A stretch of DNA of 64,000 nucleotides from Campylorhamphus procurvoides. Taxonomy: Eukaryota > Chordata > Aves > Passeriformes > Dendrocolaptidae. Below are positions 1 to 10,896 of the stretch, piece by piece; the stretch's first letter is position 1; every line of letters starts with the position of its first letter. The notes beneath the pieces are model-generated. The model saw only the letters and a program-made list of their open reading frames with translations. It searched no databases and was not told where the DNA came from. The stretch is taken from the NCBI GenBank assembly GCA_013396655.1, contig WBMV01001912.1, forward strand, positions 558,001 through 622,000. The letters run 5' to 3'. Made by a program: the position numbers and the translations under genes.

Positions 1-2181
1 GGGTTTTTTTTTTCTACATTTGTATGAAACTATTTAAAATTGCTAAACTGTGGCAACAGGTAGTAAAATTCTATTATTATTCCTGAGCTGTGTGTTAGGT
101 TCACCCATCCAAACACACACAAATAAAGTTAAGAAGAGTTCGTTAAACAAGTATTTTTTCACTGAGAAAAATGTAGAGACATAAAAGTTACAATATCTGA
201 GAGTTCTGCTATACAGGGATGCCCAGGTGAGGCAGCAGCAGTGAGATCGATGCTGACTTGATTCAGGTACACTGTGGCTGGTGTGGCTGCGGCAGGACCA
301 AGGCCAAGGGCACTTTTTGGCAGTATTCATAGACAAAATTTAAGTGTCATCTGCCTCTGCCTTACAGACCCAAATTTGGTGATTTGGTCTTACAACTCAA
401 AGGAATAAGAGCTGTTTAGAGTTGGTCTAAGCAACCTTTCAGAAACTGAAATGGGATATTATTCCTCAGACAGTTTTAAAAAATATTAAAGTAGTAATCA
501 CTTTAATCTATTTCCATGCAATCTTGTATAAGGCAAAACTTTGCATACCCCAGGTGTACTTATTAGTCATGTTTAAACCTTGCTCAAATTCAATGAAAGT
601 GGTTTTGGAATGTTACTTTTTCACTTAATTCAATATACAGAATGAAAAGAAGAAAACAACAAGCCTGAAGGGTAAATATAGAGCAGAGAAGCAATATGGT
701 GGTCACTGTAACCTCTGATTTGGTCCTTTAATGAAAAGCCTACAACTTTCTACCTGAGCAGCTGTGGTTTATACACATTTTTTTTTCTGGAAACTAGACT
801 ACATGAAGGCACAAATTTTGGTTTTCCTAGAAGCAGGAAACTAGAAGTTCTCTAATTTGAGGCCTGGCAGCATTTGTCACTTCTTGGAGCCCTGTGAAGA
901 ATTCAAAGCAACATCACTACAGGGCTGCTTCATGTTGAGTAATTAACATGAATAGGAACTACTTGGCTTTTCTTCTGGGCACAGACCCCAGTTTTCCCCT
1001 TTGCATTCAACTTGACTAATATCTAAGTTAAAGCCTTATGTGCCTCTATGTGAAATATCAATCAGATGAGAAATCCCACAAAGCAATTAGCCTTACAAAA
1101 CCGGTAAATAGATTAATGCCAGTGAAAATTAGATTAGCATGTAGAATTAGTGAAAGGAGTAAAGCTATTTTCGCCATATGTAACACAACTGGTAGAATTT
1201 TAAATTTGTAAGAGCAGACTCTCTAGCTAAATAAAGGCACTGAAAATAGTGAAAGTGATTTTTCATGTGTATTCTGTCCAATACGCTTGCAAAAGGACTT
1301 GTCTAATTTCTACCAAGCTGAAGATCTTTTAAGGACAGTATGTTCTTCTTCAAGCCTCACAGCAAGGGAGAAACAGAAAACCAAAGTAAGAGATTCAGAA
1401 TCATAATATAATCCAAGGTGGCCTAAACTACCCTTCAGACATCACAGGCAAATGCTAAGCATTCCGTAGAGCTACAGTTTAGGCCTGTGAAATAAACAGA
1501 CATGAAAATATTGACATTCTTTTTGACTGTCTTGAATTAAAAACCTCTAGAAGTCAACATGTATATTTTCCTAAATAAATGTAAATAATAATCTCATATT
1601 GCCCTTACAGATTTTTTTTTCAGTTTTAAGCTTTAATTTTAAATATAATTGCTCCCTGTTCATAGTTTAATTGGACTTTCCTTATCCCTACATATTCACA
1701 AATGGGAGTTTCTCATTTGTTACAGTTGAATTGGTGCCAGAGTTCTTAGAGCAGTGCAGACTTGAGACCTTAAGCTTTACATGAAACAAACAATACACTT
1801 TATTTGCAGAAGTGTTGTCATTACTAATTTGATAAAATAGAATATATGGTACTGAAAATATTTCAGAGTAATATGAATCCTGGTTCATATTCATGGTATT
1901 AAAATGAAATACCCACATGATGGCCTGATGGAACATAAAGTTTGTAATAATGATGAATACATTCTTTAAAGGTAGTGTTGCTTCAAATATGATAAATACA
2001 TGTTAGTACTACATAATTAGAATTCTAAATCCATTTTATCTTTTAAAGGAACAGAATAATACCCCAAAAACATTCCCAAATACGTAATAGTGCACTTGAA
2101 TGTGGGAAATGGTGCTCAACTATTAGGCAGTGAATATGATGAGCTCAGTGCCCTTTTATAAGCTGTCAGTGAATTATAATG
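1..2181. other. AT-rich unique sequence, no gene seen
   Basis: No gene, transposon or RNA gene is recognised here. Open frames on both strands are short and have neither coding-like composition nor paired splice sites that I could find. The stretch around 1000-1260 is rich in TAAT/ATTA cores and is noted separately as a possible conserved non-coding element. Confidence 0.5.
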
Positions 2182-2230
2182 ATTGGACATTATAATTCTT
2201 GAATAAATATATTCAATTATAATGTCCAAT
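2182..2230. repeat. Perfect 16-bp inverted repeat (hairpin)
   Basis: Arms at 2182-2197 (attggacattataatt) and 2215-2230 are exact reverse complements. Inside them gaata (2201-2205) can pair with tattc (2210-2214), leaving a 3-nt bulge and a very short loop. The word attcttgaataaat inside the structure recurs just downstream near 2242-2256. It may be a small hairpin-type (MITE-like) remnant or a locally generated palindrome; no target-site duplication is evident. Confidence 0.8.
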
Positions 2231-2559
2231 AAATATATTACAATTCTTGAATAAATGCAAACAAACACCCTATAAAAATTGAAAATTGAGAATAACTAAC
2301 AAGTTTATGTTTGCAACTTGACCTTTTAACTCCCTTAATTGTTTGAGTGCAACAAAACGTCTCCGTTTCTTGTCTCAGAACCTAATTCAGAAGATGTCTG
2401 GTATCCCGGCTATGTCTGTTTTTTTAAGGTTATGTTTATCTAAGAGCACTTGCTGCATGTCTCTGATTTGCAGAGTGATTTAAACAGATACTAGAAGATT
2501 ATTGACAAGTATGAGCTTGAATTAATTTATCAATTAGGGTCAACAGAAGAATGATGTAG

Positions 2560-2936
2560 ACCTGGTGGAAAGAGTCCAGAGGCGGTCTACTAAGGTGATC
2601 ACAGGGTAGGAGAACGTCTCCTATAAAGACAGCTGGAGGTCTTCAGCCTGGAAAAGACACTTCAGGGTGAATTTATAGCAACCTTCAAGTCCCTGAAGGC
2701 AGGCAACATGGACCTTGGAGAGGAAGATTATTTTTTACTGTAAGAGTGGTGAGGCACCCGACCAGTTGGCCAGAGAGGTTGCTGATATTCCATACCAGGA
2801 GGTATTCAAGCCCAGGTTGGATGGGACTCTTCAGCACCTTGCCCAGTGGAAGGTACCCTGCCTGTGGCCAGGGCATTGGAACTAGATGATTTTCAAGGTT
2901 CCTACCAACCCAGACCATCCTATGACTCTCTGATAT
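2560..2936 (+). mobile_element. CR1 LINE, 5'-truncated 3' end
   Basis: This is the 3' end of a CR1 non-LTR retrotransposon in plus orientation. It runs in consensus order from the late ORF2 region (gagtccagaggcggtc) through the 'ctgaaggcaggc' and 'gtggtgaggca' blocks to the terminal 'ggaactagatgatttt', ending near 2936 in the usual ATG-rich tail. The copy is diverged and has no intact frame. CR1 copies are normally 5'-truncated, so about 380 bp is typical. A second copy in the opposite orientation starts only about 720 bp downstream. Confidence 0.88.
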
Positions 2937-3658
2937 GTAATTAAAGATCCCACTTATCCTGTTAGAAGACAGGAAATATTAACAACCTCATGAGATTTTT
3001 TTTTTGTATAAGAACTAAAAGACTTTTTTTTAAAAAAAAAACACCTTACAATTTGCAGCATGTTGAGGAATTCTGTAGGTGGGGAAGGAGGTTCCTGAAA
3101 CACTACTGAAACATCTTATCACACTTCCAATTATGTGTTAATATTTATCTCCTGAAACAATGTTGTTTCATTGCTTCTATCAGTTTGAATTTATAGTACA
3201 GGAAGACTGACATTCAAAAAGAATACAGGATATCTTAATATGGGCAATTTGTGGTTTAAACAAGTTTAAATGCATTCAACTCTCTTTTGAATGGTTTATT
3301 ACCTCATGTTAATGTTGTTGTTATTTTGTAGAAACCATTTTGTCATTGCATCACTTTTAATTGCTTTCTCTTAATGTAGATTTATCAGTTTGCCTCCTAG
3401 TTTCTTAAGCATTATTACCAGCAAACTGGTAACTGTTTCAGAAGAATAAGTACCCTCCTAATGAACTGTGTTGTAAACAAGTGAAGAAATTTTCCTTTGT
3501 TAAACATATTTTCAACTTTCTCTGGATTGTTTTTCATTTTCTTGATAGGTCATTCATTTTTGCTAGTGGATCTCACATAATTGTCAGTGGTGGTCTTATG
3601 CTTAAACAGCAGATACCTACCACAGCTGGTGTTTTGCATCCTGAAGAAGTCTCTCTAT
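2937..3658. other. AT-rich spacer between two CR1 copies
   Basis: No gene is seen. The stretch contains a homopolymer-rich patch at 2997-3042 (a T run, then another T run running into an A run). The open frame at 3481-3714 runs into the downstream CR1 and is not considered coding. Confidence 0.5.
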
Positions 3659-4930
3659 CATACAACCATAGAATGGTTTGTGTTGGAAGGGACTTTAAAG
3701 GTTGTCTAGTTTAATGCCCCTGTCATGGACAGGGACGCCTTCCACTAGACCAGGTTGCTCAAAACTCCATCCAACCTGGCCTTGAAATCTGTCATGGATG
3801 GGCCATCCACAACTTCTTTGGACAACCTGTTCCAGTGCTTCACCACCCTCACAGTGAAGAATTTCTTCCTGATATCTAATCTAAACCTACTCTCTCAGTT
3901 TGGAGCCATTCTTCCTTGTCCTGTCACTACATGCCCTTGTCAAAAGTCCCTGTCCAGCTTTCTTGTAAGCCTCCTTCAGATAATGGAAGGTGCTTTATGG
4001 TCTCCCCAGAGCCTGCTCTCGTCCAGGCTAAGTAACACAAACTCTCAACCTGTCTTCACAGGAGAGGTTCTCCATCCCTCTCATCATCTTTGGCACCCTC
4101 CTCTGGACTCACTCTAACAGGTCCATGTCCTTCTTACACTGAGAACCCCAGAGCTGGATGTTTGCTCCAGCTGGGGTCTCACAAGAGCTAAGTAGAGGGC
4201 GGCATCACCTCCCTCAACCTGCTGGCCAGGCTGCTTTTGATGCAATCCGGGATGCAATTTGCTTTCTGGGATGCAAGCACACATTCTGACTTATGCTGAG
4301 CTTCTCATCCATGAACATCCCCAAGTCCTCCTCTTCAGGGCTACTCTCACTTTCTGTCCAGCCTGTATTTGTGCTTGGATTGCCCTGATCTAGGTTCAGC
4401 GCCTTACACTTGGCCTTGTTGAACTTCATGAGTTTTCACAGGTGCACCTCTCAATCTTGTCAAGGTTCTTCTGGATGACATCCCTTCCTTCCATTGTGTT
4501 GGCTGAATAACACAGCTTGGTGTCATCAGCAAATTTGCTGAGAGTTCACTCAGTCTCACTCTTCATGTCACTGGCAAAATGACAGTTAAACAATGCCTGT
4601 CCCAATACCAATGCCTGAGGAATACCACTCATAATTGTTCTCCACTTGGATATCAAGCCATTGACTGCAAATCTTTGAGGATGACCATCCACACAATTAG
4701 TTATTGTGTGGTCCATCTTTCAAATCCATGGCTCTCCAGTTTAGAGACAAGGATGTCATGCAGGATAGCATTAAATGCTTTGAACTAGCTTGGGTAGATG
4801 AATGTCGGTTGTTCTTTCCTCATCCACATGTGCTCTAAACCTATCCTGGAAGGCTACCAAATTTGCCAGGCATGATTTTTCCTTATCGAAGCAATGTTGT
4901 AGCAAATCACTTCTTTATTTTCCATCTGCC
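3659..4930 (-). mobile_element. CR1 LINE, 3' UTR plus ORF2 C-terminal part
   Basis: This is the longest CR1 copy here, about 1.27 kb, in minus orientation. The 3' end is at the left, where 'atagaatggtttgtgttgg' is the complement of the CR1 tail. Moving right it passes through the 3' UTR and into ORF2. At its right end the complement of the conserved 'HGF-KGKSC' reverse-transcriptase region can be traced near 4860-4910. Frames are broken by stops and indels, so the copy is inactive. The exact right edge is uncertain because the sequence from about 4931 is shared with 6282-6351. Confidence 0.9.
4214..4429 (-). pseudogene. CR1 ORF2 fragment, C-terminal to the RT core
   Basis: A 71-codon open frame on the minus strand lies inside the CR1 copy. 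It begins [13 protein letters not shown] and contains SSPEEEDLGMFMDEKLSIS, which is the conserved segment just after the reverse-transcriptase core in CR1 ORF2. The frame ends where the parent element has acquired stops. It is a fossil fragment of the LINE polymerase and not a host gene. The family is recognised from the characteristic FNKAKC and PEEKDLG-type blocks. Confidence 0.8.
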
Positions 4931-4995
4931 TTCATTTTCTGTTGTAATATGTACAAAGCTGTGACAAGTCTTCCAAAGTGCCCATTAGCTAACTA
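4931..4995. repeat. Diverged copy A of a ~65-bp repeat
   Basis: The blocks ccttcattttct, aatatgtacaaagc and gcccattagctaac occur in the same order and with nearly the same spacing at 6282-6351. Copy A abuts the 5' end of the antisense CR1. The family is not recognised. It may be an old interspersed repeat or a local duplication. Confidence 0.55.
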
Positions 4996-6281
4996 TCTAT
5001 CTGAAGTTGTTTTGAATTGAGGGCACAGCAGAACTCTGCAGAAATTTTCAATACAGTAAAACAGCAGACGTTATTACAAGATACTGCAAATTTAGAGTTC
5101 CATCACTGGAAAGCCATTTCCTTTGGTATTTTTCAATTAATAGTGAGTTAACTAATTAAGTTTTTTGGACATTCTATGCTTTCTACAAATCTATTCTGAT
5201 TTAGTACCACTGACATGAAAGTTAATTTTCAACTTCATATCACAGCAGAAGAGTTATGTTTGTAACATATTTAATGGGGAAACTGTGGCAGTACACTTTA
5301 TCACAGCAGTATTATAGATTTGGTACTCCTTTGAGTCTGACAGAATGTTGTTCTTAATCATGGCCTTATCAAACTGAATAAGGAAGGGTTTCTCATTTAT
5401 TTCTACAAAATTGTGTTTGGGCTCTTTTTCTGTCCTTCCTGTGTATGTAGGACAGATTTCATCCCAGTTATACTGACAGTGAGAATTTTTTAACTCTCTC
5501 GATGGTCTGAAACTATGAAGTTTCCAGTCAATACAATTTAAGGTAGCACATATTGACACCATTTTAGATTTTTTTTCATTATAAAATACTTTGATTCAAG
5601 ATAATTTATTTTAACAATTTGGAGAGAGGGATCGGAATTTCTCTTTGATGTCTTTGATGTGACATACTAAACATTTTCACTTTTATTTTCTTTCTTCTGT
5701 GTTGATTATGTAATTGTAACATACACTGAAAAACATTACTATAAAAATTGTGATACTTTTCATGTTTTTCCAGTAGCCATCATTTCATTCTAATATCAGG
5801 TACTTTCATGTGCATTATGAATACTTTATTAATTTACTTGACTGTAATCTGTTGCTATACGCTTTTCAACTCAAGTTTATAGTTTGTTGAACTAACTGGA
5901 TCACTCTCCTTGCATGGCTTTTCCATGCCATCAGTACATCATGGATACAGATCTGTGCACGTCTGCTGCCTTTCTTGTTTTTTCAATACAACTGCATGAC
6001 TGATTGTCAGTCTGGAAAGACAATAGAGACTTTTTTTAACACAATGAAGTAGAGGGAAATGGCAAAACAGTACAGTATTTACTGTAACTCAGGAGCATAG
6101 CTGGAGCAAATTTGTATAGCATCACTTGTGCAAGTAAAGAGCAGTAAGATATATGACCTAAGAAAAGCTGTATTGATACTTGACAAAGCATATTCATGTA
6201 AGTACACACCAGTATATTAGCAGAACTGGGGACAAAAATGCAAGGAAATGGTTGAAAAAAAAAAAAAAACGTGTTACCCAG
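4996..6281. other. AT-rich sequence, no gene seen
   Basis: No recognisable gene or transposon. The 102-codon minus-strand frame at 5254-5562 resembles no known family and has no supporting splice or promoter signal. A run of about 16 adenines lies near 6255-6270. Confidence 0.45.
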
Positions 6282-6351
6282 CCTTCATTTTCTTCTGCAA
6301 TATGTACAAAGCAATCAGTGGCCAATTTTCCCAAATGCCCACTAACTAAGG
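6282..6351. repeat. Diverged copy B of a ~65-bp repeat
   Basis: This shares ccttcattttct, aatatgtacaaagc and a gcccactaactaa block with 4931-4995, with several substitutions and small indels. It follows an A-rich tract. Origin unknown. Confidence 0.55.
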
Positions 6352-7106
6352 AACCAACAACAGAGCAATAAGTTAAGGAGCTGGATGAAACCCACAGTAT
6401 CTCTGGGATGAAGAATTAAATTTCAGTCCGAATAATGTTTAGGGCAGCTTCTTTGGAATGGAGGTGCTGGTGCTGCCTAACTGCTGCACACCATGAGTAT
6501 GGTTTCTGTCTCTTGTGCTGCTACTCCTCCACAGCATAGGTGTCCCTAAATCTATTGAAGTTCTGCTAGAATGTCATTGCACTGCAGCAGTTTCCAAACC
6601 TGGCAACATTGCTTTGGCTATTACTCCTTGTTTGTTACTGGGTTACTTTTCTGTTCTACTGTTCTTAGCTTTAAAGATCAATTTATGTCAGATACAGTTG
6701 AATTTATATAGTAGTTTAAGAATGCTTTAATACTTTTTATTTCTATGCTTTTTTTTCCTTAAGCATTTTTATTCCTCTTCTCATTGTTACACAGAGGAGA
6801 CATCTATATTCAAAACAGGTTTGAAATCTGTAGAAATTTTTTTTGCTAATGTGTATCTCTAAATATGTGCTACATTTGCAGTCATTCCATGTCTTCTGCC
6901 TGCATTCAATACCATGTACTGAAACTGCATTCAATGTAACCAAAAATATTTGTACTCCTAATAAATACTAAGTTTATGAATTTATGCAATGTGATGGAGA
7001 AGTGACAATATAGAATTTTTCTCTGAATGGTCACGGTGCTTGCAAACTTTCACAAATGGGAATTAGTGGTCTTAAGGAAATGGCCAATGAGTGATAGAAA
7101 AAGAAA
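6352..7106. other. AT-rich sequence, no gene seen
   Basis: Nothing beyond chance open frames was recognised on either strand. Confidence 0.45.
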
Positions 7107-7192
7107 ACAAGCAAGCAAACAAACAAACAAAACACACACACAAAACACACAAAAAGCTATAAACAGAAAAACAAACCCTCAAAAAAACCCTA
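7107..7192. repeat. A-rich simple repeat (AAAC/AC)n
   Basis: This is low-complexity sequence made of imperfect CAAA and CA units. The open frame that spans it is an artefact of the repeat. Confidence 0.75.
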
Positions 7193-10100
7193 CCTGTATG
7201 TATAGGATTTTTCTTTCTATTCTACTGTGTTCATTTCTTTGATAAAAAAAATACAGAAACTGTGCTGAAAGTAACTCGTCTGAAAATATTGTATCAAATT
7301 TTAAAATTTGGGAACATTATCACCACTCCAATAATGCACATTTTCTTTGAAGGTCTAGATTTTGGACTCAGTCCTTTAAGCACATGTAAGAATGAGCTTT
7401 TGTTGAAGAAAAATACTATTTTAAAAAATCATTTTGCTAGCATGACCCAAAGCCTTTGATACATCAGCAACCTTTTGTTCCAAAATTTTTCTAGGAGAGA
7501 ATTTTCTTCTAAAAAACAAATAGTTGCACAGAAAATCTTTTTGATAGTATGTTATGTAAATATGAGTTAATGGATTTTAAAAAGACTATGGATCAAATCT
7601 TCATCCAGAGCTGAAACTTGGTGACTGATAGGGAAAAGCAAAAAGCAGGATTCATGATTTGATTTATCAAAGTATTTCTGATATCAATCCAAAGCCAATC
7701 ATTCTAACAATCCTTTTTCTGTGGTACCCAGACACTGAAGGAATATCTCTCATACTTTCCTTAGGATGTTCACAGGGATAGTATAGAGCAAGGATAATTA
7801 ACTCAGTTTGTCAGATGCACATTCATTAGTCAGACAGAAGATGAATGAAACTGAACAATGGGGTCTGAAGAATGTTATATTTGTTCAAGTAACAAACGTA
7901 ATGAGTGCACTACACAAGGAGATTCTTCTGAAACATACTTTAGTCCACCTCTGTTCTTCTGTAAAGACTTTTTAATTAGGATTTACCTTCCTTTTGATGT
8001 GTTTATTGTCAGTCTGTGTATCCTCTCCCATTTTTGAGATCAGTAGGTTATTGCTTCTTGTGTAACAATAAGCCTTTTATGAATCTTAAGAAAAATCTTA
8101 AGGATCATACTATATCAAGAATAAATAATAAACTGCAAAACTGTGCTTTAAATATGTTGTGTACTAAGAAAACTTTAGCAGTTCTCCATACAAAGCTCAC
8201 AACTACAATAATTAGTGCTCTAATGACTTTCCTCCAGGTTTAGTATGTTTTTGTACACACAACCTAAGTTTTTCCTAGAATAATCCATGAAGACATCATG
8301 TGCTATAACAGGATCCCCTCTTTTACTATTTACTGATAATTGCTGTGAGACACACAGTCATCTTTAGTTTTGGCCAGTTACTGTCCCTGTATTCCTGCTC
8401 CTGGATAATATAGCACTGTCATTTAATTGTTCTAAAGGTTACTACCCATTCCTAACAAAGCAATTGTCCTGGCCATACTAAAACCAGTATATTTTATTCT
8501 CTCAGAAAGAATCAGTAAACATGGAAGAATAATACCAATTTAGTCACTGAAGAACAAAGCATAGAGTAGGCATGAGCAAATGGTAGAGGACAGAGATCAG
8601 CATGTGCCTGTATGTAGAGCAAGTTCATCTTCATCATCTGCTTACCCAGTCCATAAATAGTAAAATATGGAGAGCCCCGTAAGAAAGAGACATATGACAA
8701 GGTCCTGTTCCACATCATCACTTTGAGAAATAACAAATGCATGAAACTTGGCACATTCCATTATAGAACAGGCTATAATTATTTTGCTGTTTCCCAGGCT
8801 TCCTTATATTTTAACAATATGACCTAGTTGTATGTGTCTTGGTTAATACTGCAACTTCTAACACTAATATTAAACCTCAGAAGGACTTTAAAGTTAGGTT
8901 GGTGGCAATAATTTCTTGCTGAGGCCACAGAGAGGTGTTTTTGTCAGAGCTGGTACCCATGGCAACCATAATTTAGAATTTAATGGCTGTATTAAAAATG
9001 TTCATATTCACCTAAAAGCTTCCATTAGAACAACCGAGACCATTTCCATGAAATAGACTAGTCTTTGGAAATGAGAGAATTTTATCTATATTACTGGCTT
9101 GATGTTGGATCAAATACAGGCACACAAAAATGGTAAACTGCATTCAGTGGATCATTTTGCCCTATGAGAAGGTTTGGTACCTTTCAGTTAAGAATCTTTG
9201 ACAGAAGCTATATAGCATAGGCTTTTATTACCAGGTGATATTAGATCTAGAAGTAGAATTGCATTTTGTGATCTGTACCTCTGCACTGAAATTACCTTCT
9301 GGCTAGTGTGAAACCCAAGAGTATCAGAATTTGAAGGAAGCTTCACTGCAATACAGCATTTAGATAACAGTATATTCCTCAGTAGCTATAGGCATTTTAG
9401 AGTGTATTGTAGTCACAAGAGAGGCAATAGTTGTTTAAAGCAAAAAATAAAAATCCATTTTTTTTCTTTAGTAACTCAATGTCTTGCTTTTGTTGAAGCT
9501 GGTAATGCATTTGAAGTCTATCTGTACCCATACGTAAAACCTTTATGTTTGCATATATATCTGTTTGAGGGCATCATTGAGTACAGCACAATCTATACAT
9601 CAGTTAGAGGGAGAAAAAAAAACCCAAAAAAACCCCTCACTAAAACCAAGATCTCTTTTACCAATGGGTAATACATTGGGAAAATAAGTTTTTCCTTGTT
9701 TGTTTGTTTAACCTGTGATTTTCCATTTTTATGGAATTTTTATTTTCTTATCACTTCATGAAGAATGTAAATACTTGGTAAGGTCATTCAGGTCTTGGGA
9801 GGTAAGACATGACCTAATGGATCAGAGTGAACTATGCAGGCATAACAGGTGCATACTTTCTTTGTGGAATATTTTTACTAGTTTCGTGGTTTCTGATTTT
9901 TTTAATTTTTATTTTTACTGTATGTTTGTTTGTTAATGGATGATGAGGTCAAAAGGAAAAAGAATATTATTTAAATGCCATGGTGAAAACTGGGGAAAAG
10001 GAAATGGCATTTATGTGCTTTTTTTCTTCACTTTATTTTATTTTTCTGAAACTCTGAAGGAAAGGAAGTAAATTCTTCTCAAAACCGTGTGCCAGACAAG

Positions 10101-10380
10101 GCCAAAACACAAATGTATTCCATGAAGTTGGATGCTGGTTTTGGCTGGAGTAGTTATTTCCTTCATAGTGTCTAGAATAAGGCTACATTTTGGGGTTGTC
10201 CTGAAAACAGTGCTGATGATACAGGGGTGCTTTTAGATACTCCTGTGCAGTGCTTGCTCAACATCAAGTTCTTTTTTTCCTTTTCATACTCCCACACTAC
10301 TGAGGAGACTCAGGGTGCATGGGAACTTGAAAGGAGACAACCAGAGTACTATATGTAGTTCAGAGCCCCAACATTTCAGG
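7193..10380. other. AT-rich unique sequence, no gene seen
   Basis: About 3.2 kb without a recognised gene or transposon. Open frames stay under 90 codons. It contains short T-rich and A/C-rich tracts, for example near 9611-9640 and 9690-9710. Confidence 0.45.
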
Positions 10381-10896
10381 TGGATGTGAAAGTTTTTGAA
10401 GGTGTCCAGAGGAGGGTAACAAAGCTGGTAAAAGGGCTGGAAGGAATGTCAGCTGAGGACTTTGGGTTTGCCTAGTTTATAGAAAAGGAGGCTGGAGGGT
10501 GACCTCATTGCTCTTTACATCTTACTGAGGAGGGAACGTGAAGATGGAGGTTATATTCTCTTCTTCCTCATATTCAGTGGCAAGATGTATTGAAGTGGTT
10601 CAAAGGTGCAGCAGGTAAGGTTTTGACTGGACTTTGGAATGCACTTTTTCACTAAGAGGATGGTCAAATACTGAAATAAACTCCTAGAGAGATGGTCAGT
10701 ACCCCAAATCGGTCAGCGTTGAAGTGGCATTTGGACAATGCCAATAATAACAGGTTTTAACTTTTGGTCAGCCCTGAAATGGTCAGGCGGTTGGACTAAA
10801 TGATCATTTTAGGTCCCTTCCAACTGAAATATTCTATTCTATTCTCTCTATTCTATTCTATTCTATTCTATTCTATTCTATTCTATTCTATTCTAC
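10381..10896 (+). mobile_element. CR1 LINE 3' end with TTCTA tail
   Basis: A plus-oriented CR1 3' fragment. It runs from 'ggtgtccagaggagggtaac' through 'gacctcattgctctttac' to the terminal 'ttaggtcccttccaactg'. It ends in a long (TTCTA)n microsatellite, the expanded form of the CR1 tail in this subfamily. The element is non-coding and clearly diverged. The copy at 63353-63835 on the other strand appears to belong to the same or a closely related subfamily. Confidence 0.88.
10830..10896. repeat. (TTCTA)n microsatellite
   Basis: About twelve pentanucleotide units with one interruption near 10845. They form the 3' tail of the CR1 copy and are probably length-polymorphic. Confidence 0.9.

Noticed and set aside
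43..336. 97-codon minus-strand frame at the window start
   Set aside because: No family resemblance, no splice or promoter context, and composition like chance translation of AT-rich DNA.
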